A stretch of 47,226 bases of DNA from Candidatus Thorarchaeota archaeon (GCA_004524565.1 SDNZ01000001.1:76455-123680), one strand, 5' to 3'. Shown: positions 25,554-33,827, counted from the first letter of the stretch. The notes: a model not told the origin generated them from the letters alone. Made by a program: numbers and translations.

Positions 25554-26220
25554 GCTTGATGTCTGGTTAGTTGAAAATGGTCATTTTTCTTCCCGTCAAG
25601 TTGCTAAGAGGGCTATCAAAGAAGGAATGGTTTTGGTCAATGGAAGACAATGCAAACCCTCCAAACAGGTAAGCGGAAAAGAAGACATCAAGGTTTCATC
25701 AGAATTTAAGGATAAACCAATGGGCTATCACAAACTCAAAGAAATTGATAATTTGCTACAAGGAAATCTAGTAACTCTTCCATGCATTGCTCTTGATATT
25801 GGTAGTTCAGCAGGTGGTTTTCTTGAATATCTCAACGACAAAGGTGCGACCGCAATTGGAATCGAGGTTGCCCGGAGGTTTTCAGAGCATCTTACCAAAT
25901 TAGTTGATTCTCATTCTAGAATTTCAGTAATCTTTGATGATGCATTTACTATTAATCCCACAGTCATAGTCGACGAAGGTGGTCTCGATCTTCTTCTTGT
26001 TGATGTTACTACAGAAATAGATGGCACTTTGAAACTAATCTCACGATTTTCTTCACTACTGAAGAAAGGTGGTCGTCTAGTTGCAGCCTTCAAGACGGGT
26101 AGCCCTGATATTGTATTACAGTTATTAGAGTCAGTAACGAATACTGGCTTCGAAGATGTACAAAGTTTCTATCTTGATGATAGTCGTCAAGAAGTGCATA
26201 TCATTGGATGTTACAGGTAA
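25546..26220 (+). CDS. TlyA-family S4-domain RNA methyltransferase
   Basis: An S4 RNA-binding domain at residues 1-60 ('MPRLDVWLVENGHFSSRQVA', 'GMVLVNGRQCKPSKQV') is fused to a FtsJ-like Rossmann methyltransferase ('CIALDIGSSAGGFLEYL', SAM-binding motif I). Bacterial TlyA proteins have this architecture and 2'-O-methylate rRNA; the archaeal target is not known to me. 224 aa, somewhat shorter than bacterial TlyA (~270). ATG overlaps the DUF2110 stop, so translation is probably coupled. Confidence 0.88.
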   Translation: MPRLDVWLVENGHFSSRQVAKRAIKEGMVLVNGRQCKPSKQVSGKEDIKVSSEFKDKPMGYHKLKEIDNLLQGNLVTLPCIALDIGSSAGGFLEYLNDKGATAIGIEVARRFSEHLTKLVDSHSRISVIFDDAFTINPTVIVDEGGLDLLLVDVTTEIDGTLKLISRFSSLLKKGGRLVAAFKTGSPDIVLQLLESVTNTGFEDVQSFYLDDSRQEVHIIGCYR

Positions 26221-26225
26221 GCAAC

Positions 26226-26232
26226 TTTTTAT
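26226..26232 (+). promoter_or_regulatory. Candidate TATA element of the tRNA-Val/tRNA-Leu unit
   Basis: 'TTTTTATT' is centred about 28 bases before the first base of tRNA-Val, the usual archaeal spacing for an unprocessed or short-leader tRNA transcript. Confidence 0.35.
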
Positions 26233-26256
26233 TGGATTATCTAGAGCCTGAACTTA

Positions 26257-26366
26257 GGGCCGCTAGTCTAGCCCGGCTATGATGTCTCGCTTACACCGAG
26301 AATCCAGATGAGCTTCAAGCTCCTTGGAATCGAAGGTCGCTGGTTCAAATCCGGCGCGGCCCACCA
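26257..26366 (+). tRNA. tRNA-Val(TAC) with noncanonical intron
   Basis: Acceptor stem GGGCCGC/GCGGCCC (26257-26263 and 26356-26362), discriminator A and encoded CCA. Anticodon arm TCTCG-CTTACAC-CGAGA is perfect and uninterrupted; anticodon TAC at 26292-26294. T-arm GCTGG-TTCAAAT-CCGGC. Between the anticodon stem and the T-stem are 37 bases where about five are expected, so roughly 32 bases (26302-26333) must be removed. The gene lies five bases before tRNA-Leu and is probably cotranscribed with it. Confidence 0.88.
26302..26333 (+). other. tRNA-Val intron in the variable region (about position 43/44)
   Basis: 32 bases containing a GAGCT-TCA-AGCTC hairpin and an outer TCCA/TGGA helix. Removing it leaves a five-base variable loop AGGTC. 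Ends can slide by one or two bases (GA at both borders). The flanking bulges are less regular than a canonical bulge-helix-bulge. Confidence 0.7.
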
Positions 26367-26411
26367 TCTTTGCGGAAGTAGCCAAGCCAGGTCAAAGGCG
26401 GCGGACTTAAG

Positions 26412-26445
26412 ATCACATGAAATTACGGGGTCATGTCGAGAAGCT
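26412..26445 (+). other. tRNA-Leu intron 1, canonical position 37/38
   Basis: 34 bases with a strong inner stem ACATGA/TCATGT. CTT of the anticodon loop pairs with AAG at the intron's 3' end, and the 3' bulge CTA precedes the anticodon stem. The end can slide by one A. Confidence 0.85.
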
Positions 26446-26476
26446 ATCCGCTCTCGTAGGAGTCCGTGGGTTCGAA

Positions 26477-26507
26477 TGAGTTCAGAGATTTTCTCTAACT
26501 CCGAATG
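26477..26507 (+). other. tRNA-Leu intron 2 in the T-loop (59/60)
   Basis: A textbook helix-bulge-helix-bulge-helix: T-stem GTGGG/CCCAC outside, a 4-bp helix TTCG/CGAA, three-base bulges AAT and TGG, and inner stem GAGTT/AACTC. Cutting between the second and third bulge bases removes 31 bases and leaves loop TTCGAAG. Confidence 0.85.
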
Positions 26508-26583
26508 GCCCACCTTCCGCACCAATAATTTCAATGAGACCATACACCAATCTCTAAAACAGATATAGGATGCCATCGCCATC

Positions 26584-27147
26584 ATGCAACTTGAAGCACT
26601 AATCGAATCCATCGGCTTAATCTTGCTGATGGAGTTAGGTGACAAAACCATGCTCACCACTATGTGTTTGAGCGCTCAATATCGCCGACCCAAACTAGTA
26701 CTTCTTGCAACTATGACTGCTCTTGCTGTTTCCTCGATTATTGCAGTCATCATTGGCTTCATTTTGTCAGCTACATTACCGGTGGAAATCATAACGTATG
26801 TATCTGGGTTCTTGTTCCTGATTCTAGGTTTTGTTGCACTGGTCAACTCAAATTCAGAAACTGTGGATACGTGTGAAAATCCTGGCACACTTTTTGGAAT
26901 GTTCACTCTTGTGCTAGTTTCCGAGCTTGGAGATAAGAGTCAGATAGCCACCCTTGCTCTTGCCGCTCAATCTCTTTTCCCAATTATGATTTTTATTGGA
27001 GCTATTATCGGATTCTTCATTGTAAACTCAATTGGAGCATATGCTGGTACTAGTATTGCAGAACGAATCCCGATTAAAACTGTAAAACGTGTAGTCGGAA
27101 TCATCTTCATTCTATTTGGAATTCTGGTCATCTTCGGAATTCTGTAG
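26584..27147 (+). CDS. UPF0016 / GDT1-TMEM165 family membrane transporter
   Basis: Six hydrophobic helices in two homologous halves, each carrying the family's E-x-G-D-K motif: 'LLMELGDKTM' near residue 17 and 'LVSELGDKSQ' near residue 113. These acidic motifs form the cation site. Characterised relatives move Mn2+ or Ca2+ across the membrane. 187 aa, the usual size. ATG start, beginning 60 bases after tRNA-Leu. Confidence 0.92.
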   Translation: MQLEALIESIGLILLMELGDKTMLTTMCLSAQYRRPKLVLLATMTALAVSSIIAVIIGFILSATLPVEIITYVSGFLFLILGFVALVNSNSETVDTCENPGTLFGMFTLVLVSELGDKSQIATLALAAQSLFPIMIFIGAIIGFFIVNSIGAYAGTSIAERIPIKTVKRVVGIIFILFGILVIFGIL

Positions 27148-27171
27148 AATCAACTATATGACGAAGACTTT

Positions 27172-28566
27172 ATGACAGAGCTTTCATCTTTGATTCATAA
27201 TTCGAAGGTGAGGAATTTATTGAGTCTGGATGATTCGGGATATAGCGGATTGGTTCTGGAGAAGTTATCTCGTTCAAAAATACAGGTAGGTGATACAATT
27301 CGTATCACGAAGGATGGAGAAGAATTCACTGGAGTTCTCATGCCCCGAAGTCAGGTTGGGAGTGATGCTGCTCATATCATTATCAAACTTGATAGTGGTT
27401 ACAATATTGGACTTCGGTTGAATCAAGAATCTACCATCCGTCGAATCAAAGGTGGCACGCGAAAACGAACTACAAAGGTTGAGGATTCTATGGAGAAAAA
27501 GAACTTGCCCAGAGTTTCTATCCTGAGTACAGGGGGTACTATTGCAAGTAAAGTCGATTATCGTACAGGTGCGGTAAATCCAGCACTTTCTGCACAAGAT
27601 CTTTACGACACTGTTCCTGAACTTGAAAATTACGCTAATGTTCATGCAAAAGTGATTATGAGTGTACTATCTGAGAACATTGCACCAAGTGATTGGGGGA
27701 ACATAGCTCGTAAAGTTGCCTCTGAGATACAAGCAGGAACTGATGGAGTCGTAATTGCTCATGGTACTGACACTCTTGGATTCACTTCTGCGGCTCTATC
27801 CTTTGCACTTCAAAATATCCCCGTTCCTGTTGTTCTTGTAGGGTCTCAAAGGTCGTCTGACCGTCCATCATCAGATGCAGCAATGAATCTCATTGGTGCT
27901 GTAAACTTGGCAACAAAAGCAGACGCTGCTGAAGTTATGGTCTTAATGCATGGAGAATCTGGCGATAGTTTTCTCCATGCTCATAGAGGAACAAAAGTCC
28001 GCAAATTGCACACCAGCAGAAGAGATGCTTTTCAATCTGTTAACGAATACCCATTATTTAGGGTAGATGAAGATTCAGTAACGGAATTACACCCTCCCTT
28101 ACTACGCAGAAACCTCGAACGAAAAATCAAGTTGAAAGCCAAATTTGAAGAAAAAGTTGCCCTTTTGAAAACATTTCCGGGAATTGAAGGAACTTTGGTG
28201 GAAAATCTCATTCAAACAGATTACAAAGGAATTGTAATCGAAGGAACCGGTCTTGGACATGCTCCAGATAGTTTACAACCATCAATCAAGAAAGCTATCG
28301 ATGCAGGAGTGGTTGTTGCCATGACCAGCCAGTGCATCTTTGGAAGGACTGACATGGATGTGTATCGCTCAGGAGTGGAACTTCTTGATATTGGAGTTGT
28401 TTCTTGTGAGGATATGTTACCTGAAACAGCTCTAGTCAAGCTCATGTGGTCTTTAGCAAATAGTAAGGATATAGAGAATGCAAAAAATCTTCTTCTAACA
28501 CCTCTTGCAGGTGAAATTGATATGCGCAGCGAAGAATCTGACTATAAAATTCTAGGGGAGACCTGA
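27172..28566 (+). CDS. gatD: Glu-tRNA(Gln) amidotransferase subunit D
   Basis: Asparaginase-like glutaminase subunit of the archaeal GatDE enzyme that converts Glu-tRNA(Gln) to Gln-tRNA(Gln). The N-terminal ~90 residues form the GatD-specific small domain ('VGDTIRITKDGEEFTGVLMP'). The amidohydrolase has the catalytic Thr motifs 'ILSTGGTIASKVDYRTGAV' and 'IAHGTDTLGFTSAALSF', and 'GSQRSSDRPSSDAAMNL'. 464 aa, full length. ATG start. gatE follows after one base. Confidence 0.96.
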   Translation: MTELSSLIHNSKVRNLLSLDDSGYSGLVLEKLSRSKIQVGDTIRITKDGEEFTGVLMPRSQVGSDAAHIIIKLDSGYNIGLRLNQESTIRRIKGGTRKRTTKVEDSMEKKNLPRVSILSTGGTIASKVDYRTGAVNPALSAQDLYDTVPELENYANVHAKVIMSVLSENIAPSDWGNIARKVASEIQAGTDGVVIAHGTDTLGFTSAALSFALQNIPVPVVLVGSQRSSDRPSSDAAMNLIGAVNLATKADAAEVMVLMHGESGDSFLHAHRGTKVRKLHTSRRDAFQSVNEYPLFRVDEDSVTELHPPLLRRNLERKIKLKAKFEEKVALLKTFPGIEGTLVENLIQTDYKGIVIEGTGLGHAPDSLQPSIKKAIDAGVVVAMTSQCIFGRTDMDVYRSGVELLDIGVVSCEDMLPETALVKLMWSLANSKDIENAKNLLLTPLAGEIDMRSEESDYKILGET

Positions 28567-28567
28567 A

Positions 28568-30484
28568 TTGTCAGATACTGATAGATATTCTAAACTTGGT
28601 TTGATGGTAGGTCTCGAACTTCATCAACAACTGAATACCCAAAGGAAATTATTCTGTCATTGTCCAACAGTTATTCGTGATGAAACACCAGATGGTACAT
28701 TCATTCGAAGGCTTCGTCCTACTCAGAGCGAGATGGGTGAAATTGATCCCGCAGCTCTTTTTGAATTTCAGAAAAAGAAACGATTCTGTTACGAGTACTA
28801 CAATGATACAACTTGCTTGGTCGAAGCTGATGAAGAACCCCCACATAATTTGTGTGAAGATTCGGTTGATATCTGTCTAACAATGGCCAGATTTTTACAA
28901 TCTAATCCTGTTGATGAAATTCATCCAATGAGAAAGATTGTGATAGACGGTTCTAATACTACTGGCTTTCAACGTACTACAATCATTGCTAATGGTGGAA
29001 GAGCAATTGTTGATGGGAAGCCAATCGGCATTCAAACAATCTGTTTAGAAGAAGATGCAGCTCGAAAAATTGCTGATGATGACAACAACAACATGAGGAT
29101 ATACAGACTTGACCGTCTGGGAATCCCCTTGATTGAGGTTGCAACTAACCCAGACATTAGATCACCAGAAGAAGCACAAGAAGTCGCTCTTGCAATTGGG
29201 TTACTCCTAAGATCAACTGGAAGAGTGAAACGAGGTCAAGGAACAATTCGCCAAGATGTCAATGTATCAATCAAAGATGGTGCGATAATAGAAATCAAAG
29301 GTTTGCAGCAACTTGACATGTTAGCTAAAACAGTTGAATACGAGGCACTTAGACAAGAGAAACTCCTCGAAATCCGTGATATTTTGAGAGACCACGGAAT
29401 AACTGAAGAAAAAATCAAAAACAAAATTACTGAAGTTTCAGATGTATTCTCAAAAAGTGAGTCAAAAGTTATCAGCAAATCTCTAAAACTAGGGGGTTCA
29501 GTTTATGCCGTTAAACTCCCTGGGTTTGCAGGACTTCTTGGAATAGAAGTTCAGCCAGAGAGACGTTTTGGAACCGAGATCTCAGACTATGCAAAATTCT
29601 GGGGTGGGGTTGGAGGAATCTTTCATTCAGACGAATTACCAAAGTATGGGATATCCGATACCGATGTTTCTGAGATTCGGAAAATTTTGAAGGCTAACGA
29701 GAAAGATGCAGTGGTTCTTGTTGCATCATCTGAGAATAAATGTAGGGACGCATTGAATGCTGTACTCAATCGTGCACGTGAGGCAATTCGAGGAGTCCCT
29801 GCTGAAACTAGAACACCTCTCCCAGAAGGTACATCCAAATTTGCACGACCGCGACCGGGATCTTCACGTATGTATCCAGAAACTGATGTGAGACCTGTAA
29901 AGGTTACAGAAAGGCGTCTTGAAAGAATCAGGAAGAATATGCCTGAAACTATTGAGAAAAAGGAGAAACGTTTCATCAAAGAATACAACTTGAGCACAGA
30001 TTTAGCCTCTCAAATTACTCGCTCTATGAATCTTGGTACTTTTGAACAAATTATCAAAGAAACCAAGGTTTCTCCGACGTTAGTAGCTGCAACTCTGGAG
30101 AATACAGTCGTAAGCCTTCATAGGGACCAAATCCCCACAGAGAATCTGCAAGAATTCCACTTCATTGACATCTTCAAATTAGTCGAGAAAAATGAACTTT
30201 CCTCTCAAGCTATTCCTGATGTTCTAACGTACCTTGCCAAAAATCCAAGCCTAAGTGTCAACGAAGCATTAGCAGCTACTGGGCTCAGCATGGTAAGTAA
30301 TGAAGAAGTTGCAAAGATTGTTCGAAAAATTGTCCAAGATAGAGAGGATTTTATTCGAGAACAGGGAGTACGATCACTTGGGGGTCTTATGGGAGCAGTG
30401 ATGAAAGAACTGGGCGGAAAAGTTGATGGAAAGACTGTCAAGCAAATCCTCACAGATGAGATTAACAAACTCCTCAAAACATAG
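28568..30484 (+). CDS. gatE: Glu-tRNA(Gln) amidotransferase subunit E
   Basis: Kinase/tRNA-binding subunit of GatDE. 'MVGLELHQQLNTQRKLFCHC' at the start and 'ITTRRE'-type catalytic cradle blocks such as 'DGSNTTGFQRTTIIANGG' are present, followed by the AspRS-like insertion ('GGSVYAVKLPGFAGLLG') and a C-terminal YqeY tail ending 'GKVDGKTVKQILTDEINKLL'. 638 aa, full length. TTG start with 'ggggag' upstream, one base behind the gatD stop. GatDE suggests Gln-tRNA is made by the indirect route. Confidence 0.96.
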   Translation: MSDTDRYSKLGLMVGLELHQQLNTQRKLFCHCPTVIRDETPDGTFIRRLRPTQSEMGEIDPAALFEFQKKKRFCYEYYNDTTCLVEADEEPPHNLCEDSVDICLTMARFLQSNPVDEIHPMRKIVIDGSNTTGFQRTTIIANGGRAIVDGKPIGIQTICLEEDAARKIADDDNNNMRIYRLDRLGIPLIEVATNPDIRSPEEAQEVALAIGLLLRSTGRVKRGQGTIRQDVNVSIKDGAIIEIKGLQQLDMLAKTVEYEALRQEKLLEIRDILRDHGITEEKIKNKITEVSDVFSKSESKVISKSLKLGGSVYAVKLPGFAGLLGIEVQPERRFGTEISDYAKFWGGVGGIFHSDELPKYGISDTDVSEIRKILKANEKDAVVLVASSENKCRDALNAVLNRAREAIRGVPAETRTPLPEGTSKFARPRPGSSRMYPETDVRPVKVTERRLERIRKNMPETIEKKEKRFIKEYNLSTDLASQITRSMNLGTFEQIIKETKVSPTLVAATLENTVVSLHRDQIPTENLQEFHFIDIFKLVEKNELSSQAIPDVLTYLAKNPSLSVNEALAATGLSMVSNEEVAKIVRKIVQDREDFIREQGVRSLGGLMGAVMKELGGKVDGKTVKQILTDEINKLLKT

Positions 30485-30591
30485 ACTTCACGGTAAGGTT
30501 AATTAGAGGAATTTTGTGTGCTCCGTTGCCAGACTTCAATATGAGTAAAAACAGCCGCAGTGGCCTAGCCTGGCAGGGCGCGAGACTCATA

Positions 30592-30650
30592 ATCTTCTTG
30601 GGTTTCCCAAGACAAGATCGGGGTCATTGAGATCGCGTCTCAGATGAGGC
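30592..30650 (+). other. tRNA-CAT intron 1, position 37/38
   Basis: 59 bases with internal hairpins CTTGGG/CCCAAG and TGAGA/TCTCA. The exon's CTCA pairs with TGAG near the intron's 3' end, with bulges TAA and GCA, a canonical bulge-helix-bulge cut after A37. Confidence 0.85.
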
Positions 30651-30672
30651 ATCTCGAAGTCGCGGGCTCGAA

Positions 30673-30702
30673 CCTTCATCACACTTCGTGATGATGATAG
30701 CC
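30673..30702 (+). other. tRNA-CAT intron 2 in the T-loop (59/60)
   Basis: 30 bases with inner stem CATCAC/GTGATG. Placed by analogy with tRNA-Leu; removal leaves loop CTCGAAT between GCGGG and CCCGT. The flanking 4-bp helix is weaker than in tRNA-Leu and the ends could slide by one or two bases. Confidence 0.75.
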
Positions 30703-30720
30703 TCCCGTCTGCGGCACCAC

Positions 30721-30727
30721 TTTTTTT
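30721..30727 (+). terminator. Oligo-T terminator after the CAT tRNA
   Basis: Seven T residues begin one base after the encoded CCA and its following C, the simple T-tract form of archaeal termination. Confidence 0.6.
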
Positions 30728-30799
30728 CTATGCTAAATTGAAAAACTAAAATAAAAAGAAGGATTTGCCTCGAGAAAATCCCGAGGACTTTATTTTGGA

Positions 30800-31360
30800 T
30801 TAGATTTCAGCATCACAGTTTATACATGTGGTAACTCCTTGTTCATTTTTTGCTCCACAATAAGGGCAAACTACAAGGATTTTCTCGTGTTCGATAACCT
30901 TTACCTGAGTGCTACCACTGTTATCATCAACAATTCTCGTGATGAACCAGATTGCAACCACGAAGAACCCAATCACCACTAAAATGGGAAGCACCAGAGA
31001 AAGAGTTGCATCCAAACTAATTGTTATTGAGGGAGCTAAGAAAATCAACCAAAAGATTGCAAGAATTATGATTACAGCTAGACATCCTCCAGAGCTCATT
31101 GGTCTTGCTCTGTATCTTCTTGGGTATCCTACACCAATACTCACCCCACCATAAGGTCTTCTCTGGCGTGGTCGACGAATCCTATAACGTTGTCTTTGAA
31201 ATGGTTGTGGGGTAGGTTCCCGTATAGTTCTGGGTTGTGATCCCGCTTTTGAACCCAAGCCACCAACACGACTTGTTGTCCCTCGCTGTGTAGCCTTTGA
31301 GCCCAAACCACCAACATGACTTGGCGGCCTTTTTCGACGACCTCTTCTTATTCTAGCCAA
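30800..31360 (-). CDS. Membrane protein with basic N-terminus and C-terminal zinc ribbon
   Basis: 186 residues from TTG. The first ~90 residues are very basic and low complexity with two copies of 'VGGLGSKA' (residues ~16-23 and 32-39) and an Arg/Pro/Gln-rich stretch. Two membrane helices follow ('CLAVIIILAIFWLIFLAP' and 'LVLPILVVIGFFVVAIWF'), then a CPYC...CINC zinc ribbon ('VCPYCGAKNEQGVTTCINC'). The zinc ribbon and basic N-terminus both face the same, probably cytosolic, side. Family and function unknown. Confidence 0.72.
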   Translation of the reverse strand: MARIRRGRRKRPPSHVGGLGSKATQRGTTSRVGGLGSKAGSQPRTIREPTPQPFQRQRYRIRRPRQRRPYGGVSIGVGYPRRYRARPMSSGGCLAVIIILAIFWLIFLAPSITISLDATLSLVLPILVVIGFFVVAIWFITRIVDDNSGSTQVKVIEHEKILVVCPYCGAKNEQGVTTCINCDAEI

Positions 31361-31480
31361 AGTAAATCACTGAAACCCGAAGTCCGAGGTGGGTCTTTTA
31401 ATTATTCTTACTCTGCAATAGGAAATTTGAATTTTCAAATCCTATGACGGAGTTATTAGGAATAATCAATACTGAATTCT

Positions 31481-31690
31481 ATGACAGAAGAGAAATGGAA
31501 GATAGTAGGTGGTAGTGTGTATAGACTCGCCGAGGTCTTTGAGGGGATGCTTGAAGCAGTAGCGCATGCAAGAGAATTGAAAGAAGAACATCATGTATTC
31601 CTTTCAAAAACAAAAAATGGTCATTGGGCTGTCTATTGGAGATCTAAAGAACCTACTATTGAATGCGAATCAAAATACTATAGTGTATAG
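31481..31690 (+). CDS. Small paralogous protein, copy 1
   Basis: 69 residues from ATG: 'MTEEKWKIVGGSVYRLAEVF' ... 'TKNGHWAVYWRSKEPTIE'. It aligns end to end with the 66-residue product of 35763-35963 (shared pattern E-K-W, G-x-V, L-x-x-x-F, L-K-E, H, K-N-G-x-W-x-V-Y-W-R). The two are therefore a real small protein family. The predicted form is a strand pair, a helix, and a terminal strand pair. Function unknown. Confidence 0.72.
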   Translation: MTEEKWKIVGGSVYRLAEVFEGMLEAVAHARELKEEHHVFLSKTKNGHWAVYWRSKEPTIECESKYYSV

Positions 31691-31734
31691 AATGTTCTAT
31701 TGGTGCTTAATAGCAATGGGCCATACTTAGCTCC

Positions 31735-32046
31735 ATGATATCTGATTCACTTCATCCGGAAACAGCGAATGATGACAGCAAAGTTAGAATCGAATCCTTG
31801 GGTCGAGTTGTTAATGAACAGAATCGGGACCAATTTGAACGAATATTGCGAGAAAGAACGTGGTCCGGTGCAATTGATATTACTAACTGGACTCTTGATG
31901 CAGTGAAAGCACTTGTTATAGTCTGCGCAGACAAAAATCTATCCACCACAATAAAACATGGTTCTCGATATTTCATGCCAATACGGTTTCCAAAAAGACG
32001 GATGTTAGAATCCTTTGCTGAAGCTATTATTGAAGGGAAGTTTTGA
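31735..32046 (+). CDS. Small hypothetical protein
   Basis: 103 residues from ATG. Mixed alpha/beta: 'VRIESLGRVVNEQNRDQFER', 'WSGAIDITNWTLDAVKALVI', 'TTIKHGSRYFMPIRFPKRRM'. No domain recognised. Located between the small paralogous gene and pgk, all rightward and closely spaced, so probably on the same transcript. Confidence 0.6.
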   Translation: MISDSLHPETANDDSKVRIESLGRVVNEQNRDQFERILRERTWSGAIDITNWTLDAVKALVIVCADKNLSTTIKHGSRYFMPIRFPKRRMLESFAEAIIEGKF

Positions 32047-32113
32047 AACTATTCTCACTTTCCAGCAAGCTCTATATTGGAGTCTTGTTCTATCCAGAAC
32101 TCGGTGAAGAGAG

Positions 32114-33319
32114 GTGCAACTCACTTTCAAAACACTTGATGATGTAGATTACATTGGAAAACGTATTCTGATTCGTGTTGACATGAACTGTTCTGTTGAC
32201 CCCAAAACAAAAACAATTACTGACAGTTCACGAATCGAAGCTATACGAAAGACGTTAGAGGAACTTTCTCAAAGCAAGGTAGTGCTTATGGCTCATCAGG
32301 GGAGTCCAGGAAGTGATGATTTCATCTCATTGGAACAGCACACAAAGATACTGAGAAAACTGGGATTTAATGCAACATTTGTTGATGACATCTTTGGTGA
32401 TAAAGCAAAGGAAGCAATAAGCAAAGTCAAGGATGGAGAGATTCTTGTTCTCCAAAATGTTCGATACTTTGAAGGCGAGCTCAAAAAAGCGCCTCCAGAG
32501 GAGGTTGCAAAAGAAGCAATTGTACAGGAACTTTATCCTCTCTTTGACCTGTTTGTCAATGATGCATTTGGAGCAGCACATCGTTCTCAAGCATCAATAG
32601 TTGGATTTACTACAGTACTTCCATCGGTCGCTGGACGGTTAGTAGAGAAAGAGATTCGCACATTGACAGAAGCTACAGATACAGAAAGACATCCTTGGAC
32701 GCTGGTTCTTGGTGGAAGTAAGGTTGAAGATAAAGTGGTGATTTTGGGCAAACTCTTAGCAACGGGTCGAGTTGATCATGCTGTATTAGGTGGACTTGTT
32801 GGAACATTATTTCTTATTGCTGATGGTAAAATCCCTGACAAATATTCCGCGCCAATCAAGGGATTTGAGAATGCAGTGAGCTCTGCACGCGAGCTAATTG
32901 TAAAATATAGCGACACCATATTACTTCCAGAAGATGCCGCAGTCGAACATGAAGGTAATAGAGTTGATTGCGAGTTTTCCGATATGAACGGCGATCCGTT
33001 TCTCGATATTGGACCTCGAACTGCAGTAAAATACGCCGAACTTATCAAAAAATCTGCTGTTGTTTTTGCTAATGGTCCGATGGGTTATTTCGAGAAGGAA
33101 GTGTTTGCTTCAGGAACTGAAGTGGCGCTCCAAGCGATTGCAGATTGCAAGGGTGTAACAGTAGTTGGAGGAGGTCATATGGGCGCTATGGCAAACAAAA
33201 TGCAACTAGAATCAGAAATTACACATATTAGTACAGGTGGAGGAGCCACTATCAATTTCCTTACAGGGAAGAAATTAGACCTTGTTCTTGCCCTTGAAGA
33301 AGCCGCAAAAAGGATGTGA
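32114..33319 (+). CDS. pgk: Phosphoglycerate kinase
   Basis: Converts 1,3-bisphosphoglycerate and ADP to 3-phosphoglycerate and ATP in glycolysis and gluconeogenesis. 'KRILIRVDMNCSVD' near the N-terminus, 'NDAFGAAHRSQASIVGF' (substrate loop), 'LGGSKVEDKVVIL', 'VFANGPMGYFE' and the nucleotide-binding 'STGGGATINFLTG' are all present. 401 aa, usual for archaea. GTG start behind 'GAAGAGAG'. Confidence 0.96.
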   Translation: MQLTFKTLDDVDYIGKRILIRVDMNCSVDPKTKTITDSSRIEAIRKTLEELSQSKVVLMAHQGSPGSDDFISLEQHTKILRKLGFNATFVDDIFGDKAKEAISKVKDGEILVLQNVRYFEGELKKAPPEEVAKEAIVQELYPLFDLFVNDAFGAAHRSQASIVGFTTVLPSVAGRLVEKEIRTLTEATDTERHPWTLVLGGSKVEDKVVILGKLLATGRVDHAVLGGLVGTLFLIADGKIPDKYSAPIKGFENAVSSARELIVKYSDTILLPEDAAVEHEGNRVDCEFSDMNGDPFLDIGPRTAVKYAELIKKSAVVFANGPMGYFEKEVFASGTEVALQAIADCKGVTVVGGGHMGAMANKMQLESEITHISTGGGATINFLTGKKLDLVLALEEAAKRM

Positions 33320-33325
33320 AATAAT

Positions 33326-33661
33326 TTGCAAATCCTTCAGGACATCATTATTTGGTTTAGTCAAGAACCGATAGTATGGATAACTGCAATGTACCTAGTT
33401 ATCATCAATTTTCTGGCACTTGTGACAATGTGGTGGGACAAAAGAAGAGCCATAAATGACGGGTGGAGAGTCAGTGAGGCAACCCTACTTGTCATGGGAT
33501 TCATTGGTGGAGCAATAGGTTTGATTTTTGGGATGTTTGTATTCCGTCACAAGACAAGAAAGCGGGTTTTCCAAATTATCACTATAATTGGATTGGTAGT
33601 ATCAATCATTCTCTATTGGATTGAATTCAGAGCAATATTATGGCACTTGTACTTCATATGA
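33326..33661 (+). CDS. DUF1294 family membrane protein
   Basis: 111 residues, TTG start, six bases after the pgk stop. Family signature 'MWWDKRRAINDGWRVSEATL' then 'MGFIGGAIGLIFGMFVFRHK'. Three membrane helices, with the charged DKRRA loop and 'RHKTRKRVFQ' facing the cytosol. Function of the family is unknown. Pairing with pgk is positional only. Confidence 0.85.
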   Translation: MQILQDIIIWFSQEPIVWITAMYLVIINFLALVTMWWDKRRAINDGWRVSEATLLVMGFIGGAIGLIFGMFVFRHKTRKRVFQIITIIGLVVSIILYWIEFRAILWHLYFI

Positions 33662-33682
33662 TAAATCAAATTAGAAAAAGAA

Positions 33683-33758
33683 TGGAGCCCCAGGCGCGAA
33701 TTGAACGCGCGACCTGCTGATTACAAGTCAGCCGCTATAGCCTCTAAGCCACTGGGGC
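33683..33758 (-). tRNA. tRNA-Thr(TGT), no intron
   Basis: Complete 76-base cloverleaf with encoded CCA: acceptor GCCCCAG/CTGGGGC, anticodon arm GCTGA-CTTGTAA-TCAGC with TGT at plus-strand 33723-33725, T-arm GCGCG-TTCAATT-CGCGC. Discriminator T fits archaeal tRNA-Thr. Confidence 0.95.
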
Positions 33759-33787
33759 AGTTCTAAAACTGCGTGGGAGCATTATTG

Positions 33788-33795
33788 TTTTAAAA
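33788..33795 (-). promoter_or_regulatory. Candidate TATA box of tRNA-Thr
   Basis: 'CTTTTAAA' on the minus strand, 30-37 bases upstream of the first tRNA base, normal archaeal spacing. Confidence 0.4.
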
Positions 33796-33827
33796 GCTGC
33801 CCCTGTAGACCTAACTTTTCTTCTTTA

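Larger units (their letters stand above)
26372..26524 (+). tRNA. tRNA-Leu(TAA) with two introns
   Basis: Class II tRNA. Acceptor GCGGAAG/CTTCCGC, discriminator A, encoded CCA. D-arm GCC...GGC; anticodon stem GCGGA/TCCGC with anticodon TAA at 26408-26410; long variable arm CTC-GTAG-GAG; T-stem GTGGG/CCCAC. The anticodon loop is interrupted after base 37 and the T-loop near its 3' end. Removing both inserts (34 and 31 bases) gives a normal cloverleaf. Confidence 0.92.
30554..30719 (+). tRNA. tRNA with CAT anticodon (elongator Met or Ile2), two introns
   Basis: Acceptor GCCGCAG/CTGCGGC, discriminator A, encoded CCA. D-stem GCC/GGC; anticodon stem CGAGA/TCTCG with CAT at 30588-30590; T-stem GCGGG/CCCGT. 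The anticodon stem lacks the three G-C pairs of initiators, so it is elongator Met or Ile2 (C34 modified). The mature gene is about 77 bases after removing 59 and 30 bases. The first T-loop base is C rather than T, which is unusual. Confidence 0.9.

Noticed and set aside
26277-26660. 127-aa minus-strand ORF over the tRNA pair
   Set aside because: Covers tRNA-Val and tRNA-Leu in antisense; open by chance.
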